The notes under the pieces are model-generated. The model did no database searches, was not told the origin of the DNA, and saw nothing but the letters and a program-made list of their open reading frames with translations. From Trema orientale (lineage: Eukaryota; Streptophyta; Magnoliopsida; Rosales; Cannabaceae): 64,000 nt of DNA. The stretch is taken from positions 1,057,293 through 1,121,292 of the forward strand of contig JXTC01000014.1 of the NCBI GenBank assembly GCA_002914845.1, in the 5' to 3' direction. Shown piece after piece: positions 36,685 through 46,711 of this stretch (within the stretch, counting starts at the first letter, position 1; the number at the start of each line of letters is the position of its first letter). The position numbers and the translations under genes are program-made.

Positions 36685-38010
36685 TTATAAGGCTAATAGT
36701 GTAATAGTAGAATGTCTTTATTCATTTTGATATTTTGTTCTCGATTCAAATTTGGTCAATTTAAATTTGCTAATATCTTATTTATGTAATAACATTTTAT
36801 AATTATATTCAATGTTATTTACTCGTTATTTTAAAAGTCCCTAGCTGGGGATAGTTTGAGTAGAGGAACGGCCTTAAGTAAGTATTACAATGTATGAGAA
36901 GTATATATGTTCTATGAGAATAATAGTTACTGAAATAATTACTATTCTAAACAATGACGTTGCGCCGTGTATTATTGAAAAAAATTACGTTGTACGTATG
37001 AAATGTAGTTACTACTTTAAATATTACTGTAAAAGTGATCTAACATGTAAAGTGGTATTATTATTATGGTATTATTTCTTCATCAAAATTAATGGTTTCT
37101 AGGGTATATCTCTTTTTATTCAAGTTTCATTTGTTTCCCCTCAACACAAACATAATATGTTTTAAAAACAAATGGTAAAGATCCATTATTCTATGTAGAA
37201 ATGGTAACTTTATCATGTAGTATTTAGCAATTAGCAAAGGTTATACTAGACTAAATCTAACCAGTTAAATCTGCTGACTTGAAATTCTTTTCTGTTGTTG
37301 CTTGGACCATATGGAATAACAAAAACAGGATAATTCATGGTGTTATAATGAGATGGTCTAAGGAGAGAATTCTTGATTGAGCTACTGCTTATTTGGAATT
37401 TAATTTATAGTAGTAACTGCAGCCAGGGGACTTCTCTTCATAGCAATAGAAATCCTGTTGTAAATCATATATGTTTGATGTTCCTGCCATGCGTCAACAT
37501 CTTCCTACAAACTATATGTTGATGCCGCTGTTAATCTCTCACGTTGTATGCTAGACTTGGGGCTGTGATTCGTTCACTCGGGTATGATTTTTGATGTCGA
37601 GGTGGCTGAAGCTAGAGCCATTTTGGAAGGTTTGGAGCTTGCTAAGGAGTCGGGATTAAGTCCTCATCCTGTCATTGAATCAGACTGCGCTTAACGTAGA
37701 ACTCATCTTACTAGAACACTCCACTTCATTGTATAAAATATTTTAAGGCAAAAAAGACAAATGATTAATGAGAGAAAGTGAGGGGAAGGAGACGAAGCCG
37801 ATATTAAAGAAAAGAGTATAGAGGGGTCCCACACACCCACCTAGGATTGACTCTCTTGTGCTGCTGCTGATGATGCCAATCCAAATTGCCAACTGCAAAT
37901 TTGACCTAGTGTAGTTTGAGTGGTTCGATAGCCTTTTTGTTAAATAAAAAATTTATTGGGGGCTCCCATTGTCCGCATACCAGAAAGCTACCCTACGTAC
38001 CGCCCTGGGA
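36685..38010 (+). repeat. Duplicated block upstream of STOP1, copy 2
   Basis: Second copy of the block at 34655-35560, interrupted between about 37275 and 37695 by a retroelement coding fragment. It resumes precisely with ACGTAGAACTCATCTTACTAG. Confidence 0.7.
37299..37694 (+). pseudogene. RNase H-domain (RVT_3-type) fragment of a LINE-like element
   Basis: Translated in pieces, this stretch gives WTIWNNKNRIIHG, then DAAVNLSRCMLDLG, then VAEARAILEGLELAKESG and HPVIESDC. This is the usual order of the plant reverse-transcriptase-associated RNase H-like domain (start with WxxWxxRN, a VDAA-type strand, the AEAxAxLEGLxLA helix, then VESDC). Frame changes and internal stops separate the pieces, so it is dead. 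The fragment replaces about 40 bases of the duplicated block in copy 2. Confidence 0.7.
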
Positions 38011-38369
38011 ATCCACACTCAGCATGGCCATTACCATATAACGAGTTAATAAGACACATTTAGTACACCGTATTAGACAACGTATACGAAATATAGTACC
38101 AGAAATATTCTTATTATGAATAAGTACCACCATATATATTTTTTTTATCAAAATCCAAAAGGTAACACATCTGTTTTAAAATGAGTATAAAAATCTTCTT
38201 ATTCAATTTTTCATCATGAGTCATGCCCTGTTAGTCTAGGTATGTTTAGTTTAGCTGCAGCATGAATGTGCTTCTGGTGCCATGCTAGCTTAGGCAAAAT
38301 TACTAATGTTGTCATCTCGTACCCAACTCATAGCATGCTCATACCCATTTCCGTTATCGTTTCTTAATC

Positions 38370-38640
38370 ATATCGTTTTCATGTTTGTCTGTTTTTGTAT
38401 CTAATTGCTCTTTTTATTGTTATGCTATTATCATGTCTAATCATGCATGTTTCTGATGTTGTGCTATTTTCGTGCCTAATTGTGCTTGTCTTTTGATAGT
38501 ATGCTTTTTACGTGACTAATCGTACTCGTTTTCTGTATTATACTATTTTCGTACTTAATTGTACCCGTTTGAGGTATTATGTTATCGTGCTTGTTTTCGA
38601 CATTATGCAATTATTATAACCTTGCCTGTTTTATATATCG
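38370..38640. repeat. Degenerate tandem repeat, period about 45-50 bp
   Basis: Successive units vary around the theme CTAATxGTGCxTGTTTTxTGxTATTATGCTATTTTCGTG. Five to six units are visible, well diverged. Neighbouring sequence on both sides (GCCATGCTAGCTTAGG, and GGTGCTAGCTTATAATTGGG at about 39340) suggests it is the interior of a larger element. Confidence 0.55.
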
Positions 38641-39089
38641 TATATGATTTTCATTCCTAATTATTTCTTTTAAAACCCTTACTGTTTTTGTGCCATAATC
38701 ATGCTTATTATTAATTTTTTTAATAAATTTAGTTGTTTTAATACTATTAGTACATATTTATTTTTAAGTAATTATAAAGTATTAATTGTTAATTTGTTAT
38801 GCAATAAAAATAAATTATTTAAAAACTTGAGAAAATGTTTATATAAAAATAAGTGAAAATTGAGACATTATAAGTGTATGTGAGAAATAATAATTAATTT
38901 AGATTTCTATAATTTGAATACATCCTAACTAGATTGGCTCACATTCAAATTATATCAAAGTACATAATTCAAAAGTTTAAGTTAGGACCTAGTAAAACTA
39001 TATTTTTAATTCTTAAAAGGGTGTCTATTGGAAGTGAATTTTACCCTTAAACCCTGTCTTTGAACTCTTTAATCCAAACTCATTAAATT

Positions 39090-39420
39090 TTGGGCTTTTT
39101 TCTTTAAAAAATTAGAAATTGATATATTACGTATAGATATATATATATATATATATTATTTTTACCAATAAAATATTTTATCTTTTTTCTATTTCTTTTT
39201 ACATTTATTGTATTAAAATTATGCCAAAAAAATTATATAAGTTTAATCTAAATGTATTTTTTGCAAACAAGTTATTTTTCTTAATCGTGCCTATTATTCG
39301 TGGTTGTTGTACCTTGAGCCGTGTTTATACATGTGCCTATGGTGCTAGCTTATAATTGGGCATGATTTGTGCCAGCTTATTAGTGTCGGCCCATAGTGAC
39401 ATGTCTAACCAAATTAGTAC
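39090..39420 (+). repeat. Dispersed repeat family B, copy 1
   Basis: Shares with 45487-45905 the ordered blocks TTTTCxTTAAAAAATTxGAAATTGATAT, AATTAAAATTATGCCAAAA and a GTGxTAGC-rich end. No ORF. Confidence 0.6.
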
Positions 39421-39682
39421 TGTCAAATGTCTTAAATACCTCTATCTTATAACCCAAATAAATGTCAATATAAAATCAAACCCAACCATGGATATGTGAA
39501 TATAAAGCCTTAATAATCCTAAACATAGATATGAAGTATATTACAATTTTTTATCCAACTTATCAATCTATTCCTTTGACATATGTATACCTTATTACAA
39601 TCCAAATAAGGATGAGAATATAAAGTCTTAAACCTTTAAGAATTTATTCCTCCTCCAATCTCTCCCTATTATGTAGCCAAGT

Positions 39683-40360
39683 AGGGATGTCAACGGGGCA
39701 GAGTGAGACCGATTTTGTATTTATCATCCTCGTTCTTGCTATTATTTTACTATACCATCCATACATCATTCACCATTTAATTTGGTGCAGGGTAATTTCG
39801 AGGAATTTCTATCGGGGATCGATTTCTCCATTAGTATATCGAGGTCCTCGTTTGGAATCGTCATCTTGAATTAATTAAATAATCCTATGTTGGTCAAAAT
39901 CTTATAAAAGTCTAAATACATCGAAAAAAAATCAAAATTAAAGTTAACTTCATTGAAAATTCCAATTTTAGACCTAAACAACTAAAAACATATTCAAATA
40001 AAGCTTTAACATGTTAGAGTTGTCAAATATAAAATATTTAATACCAAAATCATATAGCATATCATTCATTCAAAAAGCTAACACAATCTCAAATACCTCA
40101 AACAATATTAGTATATGACTATATATTATTAGAATTTTTTTTAAAAAAAATCTATCTGAATTATTATTATATAAAAAATAGAAATTAACTTATAAATAAT
40201 TGGGGCAGGGTCAGTGCGAGGCACTCGATCCCAAGCCCGCCTTGCCTTGCTAAATATTAAATGAGAAATCTCCGTCCCGTGCTCTACACCATTTAGAACG
40301 GTGAAAGTCTGTCCCATTTAGGCTGGTGCACTACCTCGTTCGGTGAAATTGACATCTCTA
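39683..40360. mobile_element. hAT-like MITE, copy 2
   Basis: Starts AGGGATGTCAACGGGG and ends TTGACATCTCTA. It is flanked by AGCCAAGT and AGCCAAAC, which match at six of eight positions as a decayed 8-bp target duplication expected of hAT elements. Collinear with 2933-3638. No transposase. Confidence 0.7.
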
Positions 40361-40766
40361 AGCCAAACAGATATAGAAAAGAGTTTTTGGCATGTATATA
40401 TCCTGAATTTATTATAGATTGGCAATATGGCCCCTAAACTTCTTTTCTTGGCAATTAGTACCCTGAATTTGTAAACTAGTAGCAATTGACACTATTCTGT
40501 TAATGGGTGTTAAACTGATAACGGAAGTGGTCATACAACACATTTTTTAAGGGCATTATTAGGTATTTTATGTTCCCAAAGACTTAGAGGGAAACATTTG
40601 AGGGATTTTGGAAGGAAAATAAAAATTTTAAAATTTAAACTAATTCAAAACTAGCAAGATTTTTTTGAATTAAAGAAACTAAGATTAACTCTAAAAATAT
40701 TCAAACCCAAATAATCTGAAAAATAAAAAATTTTAAGATTTATACTAATTCAAAATTAAGTAAGAT

Positions 40767-40878
40767 ACTAACTGTGGCTAACTCAGTTGGCCTAAGGCTG
40801 AGAAAGAGTACACGTGAGTTGTAGGGTCAGGAGTTTCAGACTTAGTAGGAGAAAAAGTGGCTATAATTCTTAGCAAAA
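40767..40878 (+). mobile_element. Short tRNA-derived SINE nested in the MULE
   Basis: Bounded by perfect 9-bp duplications AAGTAAGAT at 40758-40766 and 40879-40887. The insert has an A-box-like GTGGCTAACTCAGTTGGCC and a B-box-like AGGGTCAGGAGTTTCAGA spaced as in a tRNA head, and ends in an A-run. It differs from the other two SINEs in its body. The MULE sequence on both sides is itself partly duplicated (AATTAAAGAAACTAAGA occurs at about 40679 and 40903). Confidence 0.75.
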
Positions 40879-41339
40879 AAGTAAGATTTTTATTTTGAAT
40901 TAAAGAAACTAAGACTGACTCTAAAAATATTCAAACCCAAATAATTCGTCAAAAAAAATATTTTCTAAATTTTTGTAATTGAAAAAAAAAAAAAAAAAAA
41001 AAAAAACAAAAACCTCTCTCTTCAAAAAAAGCCAAGCAGTAACCAGTTTGACCCACTGTTTTGTATACTCAGGTTAATGTTAACAAACATAATAATGTCA
41101 TTTATCTTCATTTGGAAATATTGTGCTTCCCTATCTTAGTTTTTGTTCATCTTGTACACTTGAAAAAAAAAAAAAAATACTCAAGATTTTATTGTCGCAC
41201 CAGTTGCAGAATGAGAGATGTATCTTCCCTTCCAATGCATTGATAACAATCATCTAATCCATTTATCATTTAAGCCCAAAAAAAAATAAGAAAATTTCAC
41301 ACAAAAAAACAAAACAAAACACAGATCTGTTAACAATAA

Positions 41340-41590
41340 ACGAAAATCTACCATCCTCTACTAACACCACCATACCGGCTTCCCCAGATTTAGCTGTCAT
41401 TTACTCTTGTTTCCACACCAGACACGAAGAAATCATTGTCCTCGTGACTCATCCTCGTGCCATGGCTTCATGACTGAAGCCATTATTCCAGAGCCTTCTT
41501 CAGGCCATCAAGATCCGCTTCCTTGTACCGTTAAGATGCACTGCCTCCTGTCTGTCCATGAGTCATCCTAGGCAGAGTAGTGGAAGCCAG
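41340..41590. other. GC-richer segment inside the MULE, possible captured fragment
   Basis: About 250 bp with balanced composition (phrases such as CCATACCGGCTTCCCC and GAGCCTTCTTCAGGCC) in an otherwise very AT-rich element. MULEs often carry host fragments (Pack-MULE). No frame is open throughout and I recognise no gene. Confidence 0.4.
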
Positions 41591-42163
41591 ACGATTTTTT
41601 TTCATTTGAGTTTGAAGACTCTTTGTTAATTACTTAATCTAAATTTACCTAGTTTATCTTATTTAGTTTTATTTTAGGTAATATTTTTATTTTTCTCGAA
41701 TATTATTTTAAATTTTGAAATTATAAAACTTTATATTTTCATTCCTAGAAAACAAAAAGACTTCCTATTTTCCTTCTAAAATCACCTATTTTTTTATTTT
41801 TTGATTTTCACTCATTTGGCAATGTAAAATACCAGTAATATCTTTAGAAAATATGTCACATGACCACTTCCGTTATCAATTTAATCCCCATTAACAGAAT
41901 AGTGTCAATTGCTACTAGTTTACAAATTCAAGATGCTAATTGCTAAGAAAAAAAAGTTTAAGGGGCTACATTGCCAATTCACGATAAATTTAAGGGGTAT
42001 ACATGCCAAAAATTATCAATTTAATACCCATAAACAGAATAGTACCAATTGCTACTAGTTTACAAATTCAAGATGCTAATTACCAAGAAAAAAATTTTAG
42101 GGGACTACGTTACCAATCTACGATAAATTCAAGGGGTATACATGCCAAAAACTCTGTAGAAAA

Positions 42164-42690
42164 TTTTTCGTACCTAAAATTCAAATGAAAACCAATTTTA
42201 AAGTAAGAATTTTATTTATATATATGTATATCAAGATTTTCACTGATTTAAAACAAATAACTAAAAAAAGCCAATTTATAAATATTCGAAAAAACAACAT
42301 AAAGGAAGTTGTTTTTTTCCTTTTTTTTTTTAATCAAACTGAATTTATTAAATAAATAATTCAATACAATAACTCGTTCTACATAAAAAAATCAAACTAC
42401 AAATAACTCATTATAATAACGGATAGCTCTATTACCATCCACGGTTTTTTTCTTTCCATACCTTTCTTAAATATACCTCTCACAAAATTTTAGATTTTTA
42501 AAACTTTTTTTTCACATACCTTTTAAATTTTCGTTAAATACAAAAATACCCATTAACAAACACTTTTGAAAACATTTATTTTCCCACCTTCCTTATACTT
42601 TACTATTGATTGATTTTTAAAACCCAATTTTTTATCTTCTTCTCCACTTTGATTGTCTTCTTCAAGATTTTAGTGTGTAGTTTCCATGGT
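42164..42690. other. Intergenic, no gene seen
   Basis: AT-rich spacer between the MULE and a tandem repeat. Confidence 0.45.
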
Positions 42691-43010
42691 GAATAATCAA
42701 TAACGACAAAAAATACCATAAGTTCTCTGTTTTACTCAAAATATATATTATGGAATAATCAATAACGACAAAAAAATACCATAAGTTCTCTGTTTTACTC
42801 AAAATATATATTATGGAAAAAGAGAAAAAAAATATCAATAGCATAATGAACACTTTCTACTCTTATTTTTGGTAGACTTTTTTTTTCTTTGTAACTCGAT
42901 AAGTTTTCTGTTTTACTCAAAATATATATTATGGAAAAAGAGAAAAAAATATCAATAGCATAATGAACACTGTCTACTCTTATTTTTAGTAGACTTTTTT
43001 TTTCCTGTGT
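42691..43010. repeat. Nested tandem repeat with two unit types
   Basis: A 62-bp unit (GAATAATCAATAACGAC to ATATATTATGG) occurs twice. Its second half (TCTGTTTTACTCAAAATATA) recurs a third time at about 42905, each of the last two followed by an approximately 80-bp second unit (AAATATCAATAGCATAATGA, TACTCTTATTTTT). The order A-A-B-a-B shows at least two duplication steps. Minus-strand open frames across it (42662-43028) are products of the repeat, not genes. Confidence 0.8.
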
Positions 43011-44238
43011 TACAAAGAAAGTAAGCATAAGAGATCAGTTATCCTTAAACAAACTATCAAGAAATTGTATAAATATAACACTTTAAGTAAATCTTTATAC
43101 AAATTAAATAAAATATCATTTTTGCTATTTTTAGCTTTTTTGGGTATAATTAATGAATAATAAAAGAATTCACTATTCTATTTTTTTTCAAAAAGAAAAT
43201 ATAGAGTCCATTGGAGTAGAGACCAAAGATTTGTCAAGAATATAAATATTTAATAAGAAAAAAAAAAGGAAAACCTTATAGCAAATTAAATGCACAATAA
43301 GCTAATTTCCTCTAATTTTGTTTTCCTTTCATAAGAATAGGGGTGTGTTAAGAAATTGGATTTCATTGTTTAACGCTATATGAAGGCATTAATGTCAATT
43401 TATAAGAGGATATTTTTGTAAATAAGTAATTGAATAGAATGGGTGGGGAGAGAAAATAGAATAGTGGTAATAGAGCCACCCTATAGTAAATAATCAAATC
43501 ATTGTATTTGACTAATGACCAGGGATAAAACATAAAATTCAACAAGGGTTTATAATTAGAGCTTTATAAGTTATGCTTTTTCGCTCTTCAAAATCACTCT
43601 CTGCCATCGTACTTCTTATTGGTACTATGCTAGATTTTTTGCATAAATCGATATTGAACTATGTAAAATTTTTCATATTTGAATTGATCAAAAAAGTTGC
43701 AAATCTAAAAAATAATTGTTGTAAACCACATGAAAATAAAGAAACAAAATACAACCAATGTATATCTAGAGTCCGGTGAGACAAAACACCCATAGATCTA
43801 AATCTAAAGTAACATCCACCTTCACATATAAGGATAGATTATTATAATTAAAAAAAAAAAAAAGCAAAACAAAAAAAGAATAAAAGAAAAAAACTCCTAC
43901 CAAAGAAGGAGTGAATTGATCAAGATATGCACTTCTAGCAGAGTGAAAATCTTTATAAGAGGGGCTACAAAGTGGAAGAAAAGAATTTCTTGAGAGTAGA
44001 AAAGCGGCTATAAAAGTAACTAGATTTTACGATTAATAAAATGATTTTACTGACATTTTAGAAAAATAACAACCTTGTTGTCTGAATCAATGATCCATGG
44101 ATTGCACATGGAACCAATGAAATTCATAGTTGTCGTGCCAACATTAATTTTTTTTTCCTTTCCATTTTTTAAGCCTTGAAAGTCAGATCTTCCTTTTCAG
44201 GCAGTGAGTCACTGCAAACTATAGATATATATATATAG
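43011..44238. other. Intergenic, no gene seen
   Basis: AT-rich. A 68-codon plus-strand frame at 43573-43779 has no motif. Confidence 0.45.
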
Positions 44239-44601
44239 GGTAGATTATAAAAAAATATCATGAAGTTTGGGTCATCTGTAATTTAAATCCTGAAGTTTGG
44301 ATTCTGTAAAATAATATTTGAGATTAATAATTTCTGAAAATCTATATCCTAGAATGACTTTTTGACTAATTTTAATACCAAAAAGACAATAATATCTTCT
44401 CTCAAAACTCAATTAGTTTTTATTATTTTTCTTAATTTTGACGATATTATTATTTTTTACTTGTTAAAATTATTCAAAAAATCAATCCAAGATATCCATT
44501 TTAAGAAATTCTTAATCTCATGATATTATTCTGTAGAGTCTAAACTTCAGAGCTCAAATTGCAAAATACCTAACTCTGAAGGTATTTTTGTGCAGTTCAC
44601 C
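44239..44601. mobile_element. Long-TIR MITE family C, copy 1
   Basis: Starts GGTAGATTATAAAAAAATATC-like and ends GTGCAGTTCACC. The ends are inverted copies of roughly 75 bp carrying TGAAGTTTGGGT...CTGTAATTTAAA and TGGATTCTGTAAAATAAT. A second copy is at 60014-60373, same orientation. Confidence 0.7.
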
Positions 44602-44949
44602 TATATATATATGGATTTTGGAATTATAGGACCCTAAACTTGTCGACGATTTACAATGTGGCCCCTAAGGTTTTTTAGCATTTAGTTCCCTAAATTTACG
44701 AAACTATTGCAATATGCTTAAATCCATTATTGAGAGTCAAAATTTTTGGACAGAATCCTGGTAATGTGCACTATTTTTTATTTTTATTTTCAAGGTATTT
44801 GTGGCATTTTCCTAATACCCATTGATTTAGAGGCCAAAAAAAAGAGTTAGAGAGATTGAAGGGAAAAAAATATTTTGAAACAAATTTTTTATAATAAAAA
44901 CTAAGCATAACAAACTCTAATTGAATGTAGATGCTCATATCTAACTACG
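44602..44949. other. Orphan TIR-like end, otherwise no feature
   Basis: At 44630-44750 the sequence reads like a left TIR of the MULE type (ACAATGTGGCCCCTAAGG, TAGTTCCCTAAATTTACG, CTATTGCAAT), but no matching right end was found. Confidence 0.4.
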
Positions 44950-44963
44950 TTAATAATTAGACT

Positions 44964-45146
44964 TTTTTTTTATAAAAAAGTATGGTTTAACTAATAACCT
45001 TCACTTATTATAAATTAAAAGAAAATACCTACTACTACCTAATCCCCACCTCATCCCACTAGGGATAATAGGTTTTCACGTCTACCTCCAGTGTGATTCA
45101 AACCTGGGACCTGCTCTTACCACTTGAGCCAACCCACTTCGTCACA
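44964..45146 (-). mobile_element. tRNA-derived SINE with 14-bp target duplication
   Basis: Flanked by perfect copies of TTAATAATTAGACT (44950-44963 and 45147-45160). On the minus strand the head reads GGTTGGCTCAAGTGGTAAGA, an A box, then CCAGGTTTGAATC, a B box. The tail ends in polyA (T-run on the plus strand). The 3' half is shared with the SINE at 35659-35812. No ORF. Confidence 0.88.
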
Positions 45147-45160
45147 TTAATAATTAGACT

Positions 45161-45486
45161 TAGTTAACAATCTATCAAAAACTAAAAACTAAATATATAT
45201 ATATATGTAGGGTCCCAATCCAATAGTAGTTTTTTTCTTTATCTATCTATAGTGAATTTATTTTTTTTAGCCGTTGGATCATTATATAACGACTATTATA
45301 ATTTGAATAGTTGAGAAAAAAATAATAATAATAAATATATATTATTTAATGCTCTTTCTCAATACATTTATACCATAAAGAGATGTATAAAATGAATTTT
45401 AATTGGTACATACTCAATTTATATTTTTCTTTTTAAATTTTTTAAGGCTTTTCGTTGGAGTTTGAGGTGGGCTTTGCCTTTAAGCC
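45161..45486. other. Intergenic, no gene seen
   Basis: AT-rich with an (AT)n run at about 45191-45206. Confidence 0.45.
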
Positions 45487-45905
45487 CTTAACCTTTTGGT
45501 CTTTTCCTTAAAAAATTGAAATTGATATAATATATATGTATTACTATTCTATTTAGAAAATATTTCATTTTTATTTTTTCTAATTTTTTAGATTTATTGA
45601 ATTAAAATTATGCCAAAATTTTTTATATAAATTTTATCTAAGTATATTTTTTACAAACTAGTTACTAATCTTAATGGTATTTTATCATGTCTATTATCTA
45701 TTTTTGTCGTACCACGTGTTGAACTTGTGCTCGTGTCTGTGTCTGTGCTTGTGCCTTGTGCTCGTGTCTGATTCAGACATCTTTACTTATTATGTTGTGT
45801 TAGCCAGATATAGTTACTTATTGTACCGTATCATACCTTGCCTAACGCGCTATGTTCATGACAGCACTAATGTGCTAGCCGTTTTGACACCAGAATTAGT
45901 TGCTC
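45487..45905 (+). repeat. Dispersed repeat family B, copy 2
   Basis: Collinear with 39090-39420. The right part is rich in TGTGCTCGTGTCTG-like phrases, which also creates the 85-codon open frame at 45674-45931 that I do not regard as a gene. The style resembles non-autonomous hAT elements with GTGCCGTG-type ends. Confidence 0.55.
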
Positions 45906-46505
45906 TAACATATCCACTACAGGAAAAATAACCACAATAAGCACTTTATTAGTTAGAAGTCTTGTCCCTCTTTTGCTCTTCTCACTCCTCAATTGTAATC
46001 AAATTTTCCAACAACCCACTCCATTTGAGAAAAGTTGAATTAAAGGAAAGAAGAAATTATTGAGAAAAACATTTATAACAATAATTGAGGGAAGACTCTG
46101 GTTGTGGACATAGGTCTAAACATAGGCCGAGGCTACTTATGAGTTTTTGATTGGGCCACTGGTCCACTTGAAAAGGCGTTCATGATTTCACAAAAATGAC
46201 ATATGCAATGACGAATAGTTGATGTTGATAAATAGAATCACTCACTTTCGAAAGCCAGCCATAAAAGAAACACCACAATAATGCATATTGAAATTCATAA
46301 AAGAAATAAATACAGGGAGAATGCTTGTACAGGAGTACCTTTTTCGTATTGTTTTTTTTCTTTTTTTTCTTTGTTATGATATTATTTTGGGTAAAGAACA
46401 AAACAAGTAAACTATAACTTTTTTGAAGTCCATTTGGGATGGCTTTTGTGTCATGCATGACAAAATAATTACTTCTATAACTTTACTTAACTAAATTTGA
46501 ATTAA

Positions 46506-46711
46506 TTGGATAGCACTATATGTCCTAATTTTTGTATCAAATTTTTTGTACCAACACATATGGCATATAAGTTGTCACTATCTAATTGGTGTATTAATAC
46601 TTACCACAAATAGAATAAACATTATCACTAATTGAGTGGTGACAAATCATATACCACATGTGTTGGTATTAAAATTTTGGTACAAAAATTGGTACCTCAA
46701 GCATTATCCAA
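46506..46711. mobile_element. Fold-back MITE family D, copy 1
   Basis: A near-complete palindrome. TTTTTGTACCAACACATATGG...GTTGTCACTATCTAATTGGTG on the left mirrors AATTGAGTGGTGACAAATCATAT...ACATGTGTTGGTA...GGTACAAAAATT on the right. A relative lies at 58401-58577. Confidence 0.65.

Larger units (their letters stand above)
40381..42154. mobile_element. Non-autonomous Mutator-like element (MULE) with about 150-bp TIRs
   Basis: Left terminus GAGTTTTTGGCATG and right terminus CATGCCAAAAACTC are exact inverse copies, and inverted similarity continues for about 150 bp (GGCAATATGGCCCCTAAAC, ACTAGTAGCAATTGACACT, GATAACGGAAGTGGTCA). Flanking 9-mers TATAGAAAA (40372-40380) and TGTAGAAAA (42155-42163) agree at eight of nine positions, the target length typical of Mutator. 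The right TIR is present twice in tandem (about 41860-42012 and 42013-42154). No transposase frame is present. A SINE is nested at 40767-40878. A GC-richer segment at about 41340-41590 could be captured DNA. Confidence 0.8.

Noticed and set aside
42662..43028. Repeated minus-strand open frames suggesting a small protein family
   Set aside because: They are translations of the tandem repeat itself, Phe/Ile/Ser-rich and without start context.
44964..45146. Possible functional tRNA gene
   Set aside because: A and B boxes are present, but no cloverleaf can be drawn and the unit has a polyA tail and target duplications, so it is a SINE.
45674..45931. Cys/Leu-rich 85-codon frame as a secreted peptide gene
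   Set aside because: It arises from TGTGCTTGTG-type repeats inside a dispersed element.
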